Counted from the first letter of the stretch, positions 8,025 through 18,174 are shown. The stretch: DNA of 64,000 bases from Burkholderia cenocepacia (GCF_900446215.1 NZ_UAQZ01000016.1:62001-126000); one strand, 5' to 3'. The notes: generated by a model not told the origin, from the sequence alone. Made by a program: numbers and translations.

Positions 8025-9305
8025 ATGAACGCGGTATCGGAAACAGTGAAGCGGGCAGCTTTCGACACGTCGATCAAGGTCGACGGCAAGCGGTTGTGGG
8101 ACAGCCTGATGGAAGTCGCGAAAATCGGCGCGACGCCGAAAGGCGGCGTGTGCCGCCTCGCGCTGACCGATCTCGACAAGGCCGGTCGCGACCTGATCGT
8201 CGGCTGGGCGAAGGCGGCCGGCTGCACGGTGACGGTCGATACGATGGGCAACGTGTTCATGCGCCGCGCGGGCCGCGTGGCCGACGCCGCGCCGGTCGTC
8301 ACGGGCTCGCACGCGGATTCGCAGCCGACCGGCGGACGCTTCGACGGCATCTACGGCGTGCTCGGCGGCCTCGAAGTGATTCGCAGTCTCAACGATCACG
8401 GCATCGAGACCGAGCATCCCGTCGAGGTCGTGATCTGGACCAATGAAGAGGGTTCGCGCTTCGCGCCCGCGATGGTCGCATCGGGCGTGTTCGCGGGCGC
8501 GTTCCCGCTCGAATACGGGCTGTCGCGCAAGGACGTCGACGGCAAGACGATCGGCGAGGAACTGGCGCGCATCGGTTATGCGGGCGACGTGCCGTGCGGC
8601 GGGCGCAAGCTGCACGCGGCGTTCGAGCTGCATATCGAGCAGGGGCCGATCCTCGAAGCGGAATGCAAGACGATCGGCGTCGTGACCGACGCGCAGGGGC
8701 AGCGCTGGTACGAGATCACGTTCACCGGCCAGGAAGCGCATGCGGGGCCGACGCCGATGCCGCGTCGCCGCGACGCGCTGCTTGGTGCGTCGCGCGTGGT
8801 CGATCTCGTCAACCGGATCGGCCTCGATCATGCGCCGTTCGGCTGTGCGACGGTCGGCATGATGCAGGTCCACCCGAACTCGCGCAACGTGATTCCGGGC
8901 CGCGTGTTCTTCACCGTCGATTTCCGTCATCCGGACGACGCCGTGCTCGCGAAGATGGATGCGGCGCTGCGCGACGGCGTCGCGCGCATCGCGGCCGACA
9001 TCGGGCTCGACACCGAGCTCGAGCAGATTTTCTACTACAAGCCGGTCGCGTTCGATCCCGCGTGCGTGGCGGCCGTGCGCGGCGCGGCCGACCGCTTCGG
9101 CTATTCGCATCGCGACATCGTGTCGGGCGCGGGCCACGACGCGTGCTATCTCGCGCAGGTCGCGCCGACGTCGATGGTGTTCGTGCCCTGCGTCGACGGC
9201 ATCAGCCACAACGAGATCGAGGACGCGACGCCCGCATGGATCGAGGCCGGCGCGAACGTGCTGCTGCACGCGATGCTGTCGCGCGCATGCGAGCCGGCTT
9301 CATGA
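8025..9305 (+). CDS. Zn-dependent N-carbamoyl-beta-alanine amidohydrolase (M20 family)
   Basis: This 426-residue enzyme of the hydantoinase/carbamoylase branch of the M20 peptidase family releases CO2, ammonia and beta-alanine from N-carbamoyl-beta-alanine, the last step of reductive uracil breakdown. Metal and substrate motifs are present: GSHADSQPTGGRFDG, TNEEGSRF, ELHIEQGPILE, the dimerisation-domain phrase GQEAHAGPTPM, and the late SGAGHDACYLA. I chose the ATG at 8025 because AGGAG stands nine bases before it and the sequence upstream is promoter-like. It heads the cluster with PreT, PreA, permease and dihydropyrimidinase, which makes the ureidopropionase role more likely than a hydantoin or allantoate role. 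Confidence 0.86.
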   Translation: MNAVSETVKRAAFDTSIKVDGKRLWDSLMEVAKIGATPKGGVCRLALTDLDKAGRDLIVGWAKAAGCTVTVDTMGNVFMRRAGRVADAAPVVTGSHADSQPTGGRFDGIYGVLGGLEVIRSLNDHGIETEHPVEVVIWTNEEGSRFAPAMVASGVFAGAFPLEYGLSRKDVDGKTIGEELARIGYAGDVPCGGRKLHAAFELHIEQGPILEAECKTIGVVTDAQGQRWYEITFTGQEAHAGPTPMPRRRDALLGASRVVDLVNRIGLDHAPFGCATVGMMQVHPNSRNVIPGRVFFTVDFRHPDDAVLAKMDAALRDGVARIAADIGLDTELEQIFYYKPVAFDPACVAAVRGAADRFGYSHRDIVSGAGHDACYLAQVAPTSMVFVPCVDGISHNEIEDATPAWIEAGANVLLHAMLSRACEPAS

Positions 9306-9432
9306 TGGATCGGCCGTAGCAGCCGCGAGGCTGCCTGTCGTCAGAAATTTGCATCCCTAAGCATGACCGCCCCGACTGTGCATTCGCAGCCGGCGGGGAC
9401 GGCTTTGTCTCCACCCAGCCGAAGGAACGCGT

Positions 9433-10770
9433 ATGACCACCCAGCCAACCGGCGATATCGCCGCGCATCGCCTGTCGTCCACGCAACTCTCGTGCGAATT
9501 CGCCGATATCGCGCCGCTGCTCGATCCGACCGCGGCGGCGGCCGCCGCGAGCCGCTGCCATTACTGCTACGACGCACCGTGCGTGCACGCGTGCCCGACG
9601 CAGATCGACATCCCGAGCTTCATCCGCAAGATCGGCAACGGCAACCTCAAAGGCGCCGCGACCGACATCCTGTCCGCGAATCCGCTCGGCGGGATGTGCG
9701 CACGTGTGTGCCCGACCGAGATCCTCTGTGAAGGCGCTTGCGTGCGCAACCATCAGGATGCGCAGCCGGTCGCGATCGGCGCGCTGCAGCGGCACGCGAC
9801 CGACTGGGCGATGCAGACCGGCGCGGTGCAGTTCCGGCGCGCGCCGGAGACGGGCCGCCATGTGGCGGTGGTCGGCGCGGGGCCGGCCGGGCTCGCGTGC
9901 GCGCACCGGCTCGCGCTCGCCGGGCATCGTGTCACGCTGTTCGACGCGCGCCCGAAGGCCGGCGGCCTCAACGAATACGGGATCGCCGCGTACAAGACCG
10001 TCGACGATTTCGCGCAACGCGAGGTCGAGTGGTTGCTGTCGGTGGGCGGCATCACGCTGCAAACCGGTGCGGCGCTCGGACGCGACGTGACGCTTGATGC
10101 GCTGCGCGAGCAGCACGACGCGGTATTCCTCGCGATGGGGCTCGGTGGCGTGCGCGCGCTCGCGATCGACGGCGAGCAACTGGGCGGCGTGATGAACGCG
10201 GTCGATTTCATCGCGCAGGTGCGGCAGGCCGACGCGCTCGCGAACGTGCCGGTCGGGCGGCGCGTGGTCGTGATCGGCGGCGGCAATACGGCGATCGACG
10301 CGGCGGTGCAGAGCCGCAAGCTCGGCGCCGAGCGCGTGACGATGGTGTACCGGCGCGGCGTGGACGCGATGAGCGCGACGTGGGCCGAGCGCGAGTTCGC
10401 GCAGAAGAGCGGCGTCACGCTCGTCACGCACGCGAAGCCGGTGCGTATCGCGGGCACGGACGGGCAGGTGACGGGCGTCGAATTCGAGGGCGCATCGGGC
10501 GAGCGCTTCACCGTCGACACGGACATGGTGCTGAAAGCGATCGGCCAGACGCTCGTGCCGGACGGCATCGCGGCCACGTTGCTGACTTCGGACCGCACGC
10601 GGATCGCGGTCGATGCGGACGGGCGCACGGCGCTGCCGGACGTGTGGGCCGGCGGCGACTGCGCGGCGACCGACGGCATCGATCTCACGGTGCAGGCCGT
10701 GCAGGACGGCAAGCGCGCGGCCGCGTCGATCGACGCGACGCTCGCCGCGCGCGACGCGAAGGCGGCCTGA
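9433..10770 (+). CDS. preT: Dihydropyrimidine dehydrogenase subunit PreT
   Basis: This 445-residue flavoprotein is the NADH-oxidising subunit of bacterial dihydropyrimidine dehydrogenase, passing electrons to PreA to reduce uracil and thymine. An N-terminal iron-sulfur region has CHYCYDAPCVHACP at about residues 40-53 and CARVCPTEILCEGAC further on. The FAD Rossmann motif VGAGPAGLACAHRLA is near 146-160 and the NAD(P) motif VVVIGGGNTAIDAA near 278-291, the same order as in GltD-like proteins. The ending with GGDCA and a final FAD-contacting segment is complete. It lies 55 bases before preA. Confidence 0.93.
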   Translation: MTTQPTGDIAAHRLSSTQLSCEFADIAPLLDPTAAAAAASRCHYCYDAPCVHACPTQIDIPSFIRKIGNGNLKGAATDILSANPLGGMCARVCPTEILCEGACVRNHQDAQPVAIGALQRHATDWAMQTGAVQFRRAPETGRHVAVVGAGPAGLACAHRLALAGHRVTLFDARPKAGGLNEYGIAAYKTVDDFAQREVEWLLSVGGITLQTGAALGRDVTLDALREQHDAVFLAMGLGGVRALAIDGEQLGGVMNAVDFIAQVRQADALANVPVGRRVVVIGGGNTAIDAAVQSRKLGAERVTMVYRRGVDAMSATWAEREFAQKSGVTLVTHAKPVRIAGTDGQVTGVEFEGASGERFTVDTDMVLKAIGQTLVPDGIAATLLTSDRTRIAVDADGRTALPDVWAGGDCAATDGIDLTVQAVQDGKRAAASIDATLAARDAKAA

Positions 10771-10825
10771 ACGCGCGGCGTCCCGCCGGCACACCGAACA
10801 CGACCCCATTCTCACGGAGCCGAAC

Positions 10826-12142
10826 ATGGCCGATCTTCGCTGCACCATCGCAGGCATCACTTCGCCGAATCCCTTCTGGCTGGCGTCCGCGCCGCCGACC
10901 GACAAAGCCTACAACGTCAATCGCGCCTTCGAGGCGGGCTGGGGCGGCGTCGTCTGGAAGACGCTCGGGCTCGATCCGCACGTCGTCAACGTCAGTTCGC
11001 GTTACGGCGCCGTGCAGTGGAACGGCCAGCGCATCGCGGGGCTGAACAACATCGAGCTGATCACCGACCGTCCGCTCGACGTGAACCTGAGAGAGATCGC
11101 GCAGGTGAAGCGCGACTGGCCGGACCGCGCGCTGATCGTGTCGCTGATGGTGCCGTGCAACGAACGCGACTGGAAATGGATCCTGCCGCTCGTCGAGGAT
11201 ACCGGGGCCGACGCGGTCGAGCTCAACTTCGGCTGCCCGCACGGGATGAGCGAGCGCGGGATGGGCGCGGCGGTCGGGCAGGTGCCCGAATACGTCGAGA
11301 TGGTCACGCGCTGGGTGAAGGAAGGCACGAAGCTGCCGTGCCTCGTGAAGCTCACGCCGAACATCAGCGATATCCGGATGGGCTCGCGCGCCGCGTACAA
11401 GGGCGGCGCGGACGGCGTGTCGCTGATCAACACGATCAACTCGATCGTCGCGGTCGACCTCGACCAGATGGCGCCGATGCCGACCGTCGACGGCAAGGGC
11501 ACGCACGGCGGCTATTGCGGGCCGGCGGTCAAGCCGATCGCGCTGAACATGGTCGCGGAGATCGCCCGCGACCCGGAAACGCCGAACCTGCCGATCTCGG
11601 GCATCGGCGGCATCTCGTCGTGGCGTGATGCGGCCGAGTTCATGGTGCTCGGCGCCGGCAGCGTGCAGGTGTGCACCGCCGCGATGCATTACGGCTTCCG
11701 GATCGTGTCGGATCTCGCCGACGGGCTGTCGAACTGGATGGACGAGAAGGGCTACGCGACGCTCGACGACATCCGCGGCCGCGCGGTGCCGAACGTGACC
11801 GACTGGAAATACCTGAACCTGAAGTACGACATCAAGGCGCGCATCGACCAGGACCGCTGCATCCAGTGCGGGCTGTGCCATATCGCGTGCGAGGACACCT
11901 CGCACCAGGCGATCACGGCGACGAAGGACGGCGTGCGGCATTTCGAAGTGGTCGATTCGGCGTGCGTCGGGTGCAATCTTTGCATGCATGTGTGTCCGGT
12001 CGAGCAATGCATCACGATGGAGCGCGTCGATTCGGGCGACTACGCGAACTGGACCACGCATCCGAACAATCCGGCGAGCGCGGAGGCGGGGGCGAGTGCA
12101 GGCGCGGCGGCACCGGATAAGCACGCGAAGAAGGCTGCCTGA
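10826..12142 (+). CDS. preA: Dihydropyrimidine dehydrogenase catalytic subunit PreA
   Basis: This 438-residue protein combines an FMN-binding dihydroorotate-dehydrogenase-like barrel (SPNPFWLASAPPTDKAYN at the start, ELNFGCPHGM near residue 133, VKLTPNISD near 173 and ISGIGGISSWRDA near 255) with a C-terminal bacterial ferredoxin domain. The two 4Fe-4S motifs are CIQCGLCHIAC and CVGCNLCMHVCP. With PreT it reduces uracil or thymine to the dihydro form. The ATG at 10826 has GGAG a few bases upstream and gives the family's N-terminus. The last 25 residues are low complexity and alanine-rich. Confidence 0.94.
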   Translation: MADLRCTIAGITSPNPFWLASAPPTDKAYNVNRAFEAGWGGVVWKTLGLDPHVVNVSSRYGAVQWNGQRIAGLNNIELITDRPLDVNLREIAQVKRDWPDRALIVSLMVPCNERDWKWILPLVEDTGADAVELNFGCPHGMSERGMGAAVGQVPEYVEMVTRWVKEGTKLPCLVKLTPNISDIRMGSRAAYKGGADGVSLINTINSIVAVDLDQMAPMPTVDGKGTHGGYCGPAVKPIALNMVAEIARDPETPNLPISGIGGISSWRDAAEFMVLGAGSVQVCTAAMHYGFRIVSDLADGLSNWMDEKGYATLDDIRGRAVPNVTDWKYLNLKYDIKARIDQDRCIQCGLCHIACEDTSHQAITATKDGVRHFEVVDSACVGCNLCMHVCPVEQCITMERVDSGDYANWTTHPNNPASAEAGASAGAAAPDKHAKKAA

Positions 12143-12244
12143 CCGGCGTCCGGCGAGGCGGGGTCATCCTGCATCGCCGCCTTTCGTTCCACCCGGGCCG
12201 GCATCGCACGATGCCGGCGTTGACGTTTTCGTGGAGTGTGTTCG

Positions 12245-13753
12245 ATGAATCACGCAGCGAATCCCGCCGATCCCGACAGCGCCGCGGCGCACGGCGGCAG
12301 CCTGTACAACGACGATCTCGCGCCGACGACGCCGGCGCAGCGCACGTGGAAGTGGTACCACTTCGCGGCGCTGTGGGTCGGGATGGTGATGAACATCGCG
12401 TCGTACATGCTCGCGGCCGGGCTGATCCAGGAAGGCATGTCGCCGTGGCAGGCGGTGATGACGGTGCTGCTCGGGAACCTGATCGTGCTCGTGCCGATGC
12501 TGCTGATCGGCCATGCGGGCGCGAAGCACGGGATTCCGTATGCGGTGCTCGTGCGCGCGTCGTTCGGCACGCAGGGCGCGAAGCTGCCGGCGCTGTTGCG
12601 CGCGATCGTCGCCTGCGGCTGGTACGGCATCCAGACCTGGCTCGGCGGCAGTGCGATCTACACGCTGCTGAACATCCTGACCGGCAATGCGCTGCACGGC
12701 GCGGCGCTGCCGCTCGTCGGCATCTCGTTCGGGCAGCTCGCGTGCTTCCTCGTGTTCTGGGCGCTGCAGCTGTACTTCATCTGGCACGGCACCGATTCGA
12801 TCCGCTGGCTCGAAAGCTGGTCCGCGCCGATCAAGGTCGTGATGTGCGTGGCGCTCGTGTGGTGGGCGACGTCGAAGGCGGGCGGGTTCGGCTCGATGCT
12901 GTCGGCGCCGTCGCAGTTTGCGGCAGGCGGCAAGAAGGCCGGGCTGTTCTGGGCGACCTTCTGGCCCGGCCTGACCGCGATGGTCGGCTTCTGGGCGACG
13001 CTCGCGCTGAACATTCCTGATTTCACGCGCTTCGCGCATTCGCAGCGCGACCAGATGATCGGGCAGTCGATCGGGCTGCCGCTGCCGATGGCGCTGCTGT
13101 CGGTGGTGTCGGTCGTCGTGACGTCGGCAACCGTCGTGATCTACGGCAACGCGATCTGGGATCCGATCGACCTGACGAGCCGGATGACGGGCATCGGCGT
13201 CGGCATCGCGCTCGTGATCCTCACGCTCGACACGATGTGCTGCAACCTCGCCGCGAATCTCGTCGGCCCCGCGTACGACTTCTCGAGCCTGTGGCCGAAG
13301 GCGATCTCGTACCGCACGGGCGGGATGATCACCGCGACGATCGCGATCGTGATGATGCCGTGGAAGATCCTCGCGACGACGGACGGCTATATCTTCACCT
13401 GGCTCGTCGGCTATTCGGCGTTGCTCGGGCCGGTCGCGGGCATCCTGATGGTCGACTACTTCCTGATTCGCGGCACGCAGCTCGACACGCGTGCGCTGTT
13501 CGACGAGGCCGGCGGCTTCAGCTACGCGCGCGGCTGGAACCCGGCCGCGCTGATCGCGCTCGCGGTCGGCGTGCTGCCGAACCTGCCGGGCTTCCTGCAT
13601 ACCGCGTTTCCGGCGTCGTTCCCGAACGTGCCGGCGTTCTTCAACACGCTTTACACGTACGCGTGGTTCGTCGGCCTCGTGCTGGCGTCGGGCGTGTACG
13701 GCACCTGGATGAAGTGGCGCGCCGGACAGCGCGCGCAGATCGCGAGCGCATGA
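12245..13753 (+). CDS. NCS1 family nucleobase permease (uracil/allantoin type)
   Basis: This is a 502-residue inner-membrane symporter with about twelve hydrophobic segments. NCS1 hallmarks are visible: the N-terminal YNDDLAPTTPAQRTWKWYHF, the first-helix ALWVGMVMNIASYML, then GLIQEGMSPWQA, GWYGIQTWLGGSAIY and NIPDFTRFA. The family imports uracil, cytosine, allantoin, hydantoin or nucleobase cations with Na+ or H+. Its position between the dehydrogenase subunits and dihydropyrimidinase suggests uracil or thymine uptake (inference). The ATG at 12245 is preceded by GGAG near 12231. Confidence 0.88.
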   Translation: MNHAANPADPDSAAAHGGSLYNDDLAPTTPAQRTWKWYHFAALWVGMVMNIASYMLAAGLIQEGMSPWQAVMTVLLGNLIVLVPMLLIGHAGAKHGIPYAVLVRASFGTQGAKLPALLRAIVACGWYGIQTWLGGSAIYTLLNILTGNALHGAALPLVGISFGQLACFLVFWALQLYFIWHGTDSIRWLESWSAPIKVVMCVALVWWATSKAGGFGSMLSAPSQFAAGGKKAGLFWATFWPGLTAMVGFWATLALNIPDFTRFAHSQRDQMIGQSIGLPLPMALLSVVSVVVTSATVVIYGNAIWDPIDLTSRMTGIGVGIALVILTLDTMCCNLAANLVGPAYDFSSLWPKAISYRTGGMITATIAIVMMPWKILATTDGYIFTWLVGYSALLGPVAGILMVDYFLIRGTQLDTRALFDEAGGFSYARGWNPAALIALAVGVLPNLPGFLHTAFPASFPNVPAFFNTLYTYAWFVGLVLASGVYGTWMKWRAGQRAQIASA

Positions 13754-13818
13754 CGCGCGAGCCGGATTCGACTCGCACGCGGCATGCGGCACCCGACAGT
13801 CAACGAGGAGGCAAGCAA

Positions 13819-15276
13819 ATGGCAATCCTGATTCGTGGCGGCACCGTGGTCGATGCGGACCGTTCCTATCGCGCGGACGTGCTCTGCGCGGACCCGCAGG
13901 ACGGCGGCACGATCCTGCAGATCGCGGAGCAGATCGATGCGCCGGCCGGCGCGACCGTCGTCGACGCGCACGACCAGTACGTGATGCCGGGCGGCATCGA
14001 TCCGCATACGCACATGGAGCTGCCGTTCATGGGCACGCGGGCGAGCGACGATTTCTACTCGGGCACGGCCGCCGGGCTGGCGGGCGGCACGACGAGCATC
14101 ATCGACTTCGTGATTCCGAGCCCGAAGCAGCCGCTGATGGAGGCATTCCACGAATGGCGCGGCTGGGCCGAGAAATCGGCTTCCGATTACGGGTTTCACG
14201 TGGCCGTGACGTGGTGGGACGACAGCGTGCACCGCGACATGGGCACGCTCGTGCGCGAGCATGGCGTGTCGAGCTTCAAGCACTTCATGGCGTACAAGAA
14301 CGCGATCATGGCCGACGACGAGATCCTCGTGAACAGCTTCACGCGTTCGCTCGAACTCGGCGCGCTGCCGACCGTGCACGCGGAGAACGGCGAGCTCGTG
14401 TTCCAGCTGCAAAAGGCGCTGCTCGCGCGCGGGATGACGGGGCCGGAGGCGCATCCGCTGTCGCGGCCGCCGGAGGTGGAAGGCGAGGCCGCGAACCGCG
14501 CGATCCGCATCGCGCAGGTGCTCGGCGTGCCCGTGTATATCGTGCACGTGTCGGCGAAGGACGCGGTCGACGTGATCACGCGCGCGCGCAGCGAAGGGCT
14601 GCGCGTGTTCGGCGAAGTGCTGCCGGGCCACCTGGTGATCGACGAGGCCGTCTATCGCGATCCGGACTGGACGCGCGCGGCGGCCCACGTGATGAGCCCG
14701 CCGTTCCGCTCCGCCGAGCATCGCGAGGCGCTGTGGCGCGGGCTGCAGTCGGGGCAGCTGCATACGACGGCGACCGATCACTGCGTGTTCTGCGCATCGC
14801 AGAAGGCGATGGGCCGCAACGATTTCACGAAGATCCCGAACGGCTGCGGCGGCGTCGAGGATCGCATGTCGGTGCTGTGGCATCACGGCGTGAATCATGG
14901 CCGCATCACGCCGAACGAGTTCGTGCGGATCACGTCGACGAACGCCGCGCAGATCTTCAACCTGTATCCGCGCAAGGGCGCCGTGCAGGTCGGTGCCGAT
15001 GCCGACCTCGTCGTATGGGACCCGGCCGCGACGAAGACGATCTCGGTGAACACGCATCACCAGCAGGTCGACTTCAACGTGTTCGAGGGGATGACCGTGC
15101 AGGGCGTCGCGACGCACACGCTCACGCGCGGCGCACTCGCCTGGGCCGACGGCGAATTGCGCGCGGTGCGCGGCGCGGGCCGTTACCTGAAGCGCCCGCC
15201 CGGTGCCGGCTACTACGAGGCCGCGCGGATCGCGAACCGGCTGCGCGAACCCCATCCGGTCGAACGCGCGGGTTGA
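13819..15276 (+). CDS. hydA: Dihydropyrimidinase (D-hydantoinase)
   Basis: This 485-residue cyclic amidohydrolase opens dihydrouracil or dihydrothymine to the N-carbamoyl amino acid. The metal ligands His63 and His65 are in GGIDPHTHMELPF, the carboxylated lysine is Lys160 in FMAYKNAIM, and the further ligands lie in TVHAENGE, IVHVSAKDA and TATDHCVFC. Length and order fit the family fully. The ATG at 13819 has GAGGAG nine bases upstream. Its substrate comes from PreTA and its product goes to the amidohydrolase encoded at the head of the cluster. Confidence 0.94.
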   Translation: MAILIRGGTVVDADRSYRADVLCADPQDGGTILQIAEQIDAPAGATVVDAHDQYVMPGGIDPHTHMELPFMGTRASDDFYSGTAAGLAGGTTSIIDFVIPSPKQPLMEAFHEWRGWAEKSASDYGFHVAVTWWDDSVHRDMGTLVREHGVSSFKHFMAYKNAIMADDEILVNSFTRSLELGALPTVHAENGELVFQLQKALLARGMTGPEAHPLSRPPEVEGEAANRAIRIAQVLGVPVYIVHVSAKDAVDVITRARSEGLRVFGEVLPGHLVIDEAVYRDPDWTRAAAHVMSPPFRSAEHREALWRGLQSGQLHTTATDHCVFCASQKAMGRNDFTKIPNGCGGVEDRMSVLWHHGVNHGRITPNEFVRITSTNAAQIFNLYPRKGAVQVGADADLVVWDPAATKTISVNTHHQQVDFNVFEGMTVQGVATHTLTRGALAWADGELRAVRGAGRYLKRPPGAGYYEAARIANRLREPHPVERAG

Positions 15277-15290
15277 GCGATGCGTAGCAG

Positions 15291-15332
15291 GCGGGGCGTG
15301 TCCGTTCGAACGGCGCGCCCCGCGCGCGTTTT
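15291..15332 (+). terminator. Hairpin after dihydropyrimidinase, probable terminator
   Basis: GCGGGGCG (15291-15298) and CGCCCCGC (15316-15323) pair around an inner perfect palindrome CCGTTCGAACGG, and GCGCGTTTT follows. The T-run is short, so termination may be partial. It separates the degradation genes from the nucleoside transport and salvage genes. Confidence 0.55.
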
Positions 15333-15524
15333 CGCGAGGTAGGTAGAACAACTGATCAAGTCGTCGAAGCACGAAAAAAGAAACGATCGACGCCATTGGT
15401 CGCGGCGATTTTGGCGACGTTGCCGGCGTGCATATCGAGCGAGTAACATCCACCAACCCGATCACGCGGGTCGCGGGCACGGGCCGCCCGCCGGACAGTT
15501 CAAATAGTGAGAAAGGAGCACAAG

Positions 15525-16799
15525 GTGGATATTCTGCGCAGTCTCCTCGGCATGCTGTTTCTGTTGCTGGTCGCGTATCTGCTGTCGAACAACCGCCGCG
15601 CGGTCAGTGGGCGGACCATGATCGCCGCGCTGCTCACGCAGTTCGCGATCGGCGCGCTCGTGCTGTTCGTGCCGTCGGGTCGCGCGGCGCTGGCCGCGGC
15701 CGCGAACGGCGTCAACCGCGTGCTCGACATGGGCAATCACGGCATCGCGTTCGTGTTCGGTGGTCTGGTCGACGCACGGATGTTCCAGTTGTTCGGCGAC
15801 GGCGGGTTCGTGTTCGGCCTGCGCGTGCTGCCGATGATCATCTTCGTCACCGCGCTGATCTCGGTGCTGTACTACATCGGCGTGATGAAGTGGATCGTCG
15901 CGATCCTCGGTGCGGGGCTCGCCAGGGTGCTGGGCGTGAGCCGCATCGAGGCGTGTTCGGCCGTCGCGACGATCTTCCTCGGGCAAAGCGAGATGCCCGC
16001 GCTCGTGAAGCCGTTCGTGCGCAACATGACGAGCGCCGAGATCTTCACGGTGATGGCGAGCGGGATGGCATCGGTCGCGGGCTCGGTGCTGGTCGGTTAT
16101 GCCGGTCTCGGCGTGAAGATGGAGTACCTGCTCGCCGCGTCGTTCATGGCGGTGCCGGGCGGGCTGCTGTTCGGCAAGCTGCTGTTTCCGACCGTCGAAC
16201 CGAGCCGCGTGGTGGTCGACGGTCTCGATTTCGACGACAAGCGCGCCGCCAACGTGATCGAGGCGGCCGCCTCCGGTGCATCGGTCGGGCTGCGCATCGC
16301 GATCAACGTCGGCGCAATGCTGATCGCGTTCGTCGGGCTCATCGCGCTGATGAACCTGATCGTCGGTGGCGCGGCCGCGTTCGTGGGCTTTCCGCAGGTC
16401 ACGCTGGTCGGCATCATAGGCCACCTGTTCGCGCCGCTCGCGTGGATCATCGGCGTGCCGTGGCACGATGCGGCGCTGGCCGGCAACTTCATCGGCGAGA
16501 AGCTGATCTTCAACGAATTCGTCGCGTACGGCGACCTGTCGCCGTACCTGAAGGGCGGCGCGCATGCGGCGGCGGCCGGCCTGCAGGTGCTCGACCCGAA
16601 GACGCTCGCGATCGTGTCGTTCGCGCTGTGCGGCTTCGCGAACTTCTCGTCGATCGCGATTCTCGCCGGCGGCTTCAGCGCGGTCGCGCCCGAGCGCCGC
16701 TCGGACGTCGCGCGCCTCGGCTTGCGCGCGCTGACGGCGGCGACGCTGTCGAACCTGATGAGCGCGGCGATTGCCGGCCTGTTTTTCTCGCTGCATTGA
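15525..16799 (+). CDS. Concentrative nucleoside transporter (CNT/NupC family)
   Basis: This 424-residue inner-membrane protein has the CNT layout: three N-terminal helices, the gate-domain phrase ALISVLYYIGVMKWIV, the first helical hairpin with GQSEMPALVKPF, later GEKLIFNEFVAYGDL, and the C-terminal ALCGFANFSSIAILAGG. These are the nucleoside and cation binding segments of NupC-type symporters. I placed the start at the GTG at 15525 because AAAGGAG (15512-15518) sits six bases before it; a GTG at 15507 in the same frame would overlap that site. It lies 33 bases before deoA and probably brings in the pyrimidine nucleosides that deoA and cdd process. Confidence 0.9.
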   Translation: MDILRSLLGMLFLLLVAYLLSNNRRAVSGRTMIAALLTQFAIGALVLFVPSGRAALAAAANGVNRVLDMGNHGIAFVFGGLVDARMFQLFGDGGFVFGLRVLPMIIFVTALISVLYYIGVMKWIVAILGAGLARVLGVSRIEACSAVATIFLGQSEMPALVKPFVRNMTSAEIFTVMASGMASVAGSVLVGYAGLGVKMEYLLAASFMAVPGGLLFGKLLFPTVEPSRVVVDGLDFDDKRAANVIEAAASGASVGLRIAINVGAMLIAFVGLIALMNLIVGGAAAFVGFPQVTLVGIIGHLFAPLAWIIGVPWHDAALAGNFIGEKLIFNEFVAYGDLSPYLKGGAHAAAAGLQVLDPKTLAIVSFALCGFANFSSIAILAGGFSAVAPERRSDVARLGLRALTAATLSNLMSAAIAGLFFSLH

Positions 16800-16832
16800 C
16801 AGTAGACTCCGACCGATCGAAGCGAGGCAACG

Positions 16833-18149
16833 ATGTTTCTACCGCAGGAATTCATTCGCAGGAAGCGCGACGGGCAGCCGCTCGATCGCGACGGGATGGC
16901 CGCGTTCGTGCGCGGCGTGACCGACGGCAGCGTGACCGAGGGCCAGGTGGCCGCGTTCGCGATGGCCGTGTATTTCAACGACCTGAGCACCGATGAGCGC
17001 GTCGCGCTGACGCTCGCGCAGCGCGATTCGGGCGACGTGCTCGACTGGCGCGCGCTCGATCTCGACGGGCCGGTGATCGACAAGCATTCGACGGGCGGCG
17101 TCGGCGACGTCGTGTCGCTGATGCTCGGGCCGATGGTGGCCGCGTGCGGCGGCTACGTGCCGATGATCTCGGGGCGCGGGCTCGGTCACACCGGCGGCAC
17201 GCTCGACAAGCTCAGCGCGATTCCCGGTTACGACGTGATGCCCGCCACGGACGCGTTTCGTCGCACGGTGCGCGAGGTCGGTGTCGCGATCATCGGGCAG
17301 ACCGCGCGGCTCGCGCCGGCCGACAAGCGCATCTATGCGATCCGCGACGTGACGGCGACCGTCGAATCGGTCGCGATGATCACCGCGTCGATCCTGTCGA
17401 AGAAACTCGCGGCCGGGCTCGACGGGCTCGTGATGGACGTCAAGGTCGGCTCCGGCGCGTTTATGCCGACCGCGGAGAAATCGGCGGAACTGGCCCGCAG
17501 CATCGTCGACGTCGGCAACGGCGCCGGCATGAAGACGACCGCGATCCTCACCGACATGAACCAGTCGCTCGCGCCGTGCGCGGGCAACGCGCTCGAGGTT
17601 GCGTGCGCGATCGACTACCTGACCGGCAAGTCGCGTCCCGCGCGGTTGCACGACGTGACGATGGCGTTGTCGGCCGAGTTGCTCGTGACCGGCGGGCTGG
17701 CGCGCGACGTCGGCCACGCGCGCGAGAAGCTGCAGCAGGCGCTCGATTCGGGCGCGGCGGCCGAGCGTTTCGCGCGCATGGTCGTCGCGCTCGGTGGCCC
17801 CGCCGACCTGCTCGACGCGCCCGCACGGCATCTGGCGCGCGCGGTGGTGATCGTGCCGGTTCCGGCGCCTGCGAGCGGCGTGGTGCAGCGCGTCGATTGC
17901 CGCGCGCTCGGGCTGGCGGTGGTCGCGCTCGGCGGCGGCCGCACGCGCGCGGAGGATGCGATCGACGTCAGCGTCGGCCTGTCGGCGCTCGCGGAGATCG
18001 GGCAACGCGTCGAAGCGGGCGAGCCGCTCGGTTTCGTGCACGCCCGCGACGAAGCGACCGCGGCGCACGCGGCGGACGCGATTCGCCGCGGCTACGTGCT
18101 CGGCGACACGGGCGAAGCGCCGCCGACCCTTTACCAGCGGGTCGACTGA
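16833..18149 (+). CDS. deoA: Thymidine phosphorylase
   Basis: This 438-residue enzyme phosphorolyses thymidine or deoxyuridine to the free base and deoxyribose 1-phosphate. The N-terminal helical domain is followed by the phosphate-binding signature KHSTGGVGDVVS near residues 82-93, SGRGLGHTGGTLDKL near 112-126, and the pyrimidine-binding DVKVGSGAFM near 204-213. The C-terminal barrel-sandwich domain is complete. The family length is close to 440. It would feed free thymine or uracil into the PreTA pathway encoded just upstream. Confidence 0.94.
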   Translation: MFLPQEFIRRKRDGQPLDRDGMAAFVRGVTDGSVTEGQVAAFAMAVYFNDLSTDERVALTLAQRDSGDVLDWRALDLDGPVIDKHSTGGVGDVVSLMLGPMVAACGGYVPMISGRGLGHTGGTLDKLSAIPGYDVMPATDAFRRTVREVGVAIIGQTARLAPADKRIYAIRDVTATVESVAMITASILSKKLAAGLDGLVMDVKVGSGAFMPTAEKSAELARSIVDVGNGAGMKTTAILTDMNQSLAPCAGNALEVACAIDYLTGKSRPARLHDVTMALSAELLVTGGLARDVGHAREKLQQALDSGAAAERFARMVVALGGPADLLDAPARHLARAVVIVPVPAPASGVVQRVDCRALGLAVVALGGGRTRAEDAIDVSVGLSALAEIGQRVEAGEPLGFVHARDEATAAHAADAIRRGYVLGDTGEAPPTLYQRVD

Positions 18150-18174
18150 CCCTGCTCCCGGAGGCCTCACCACG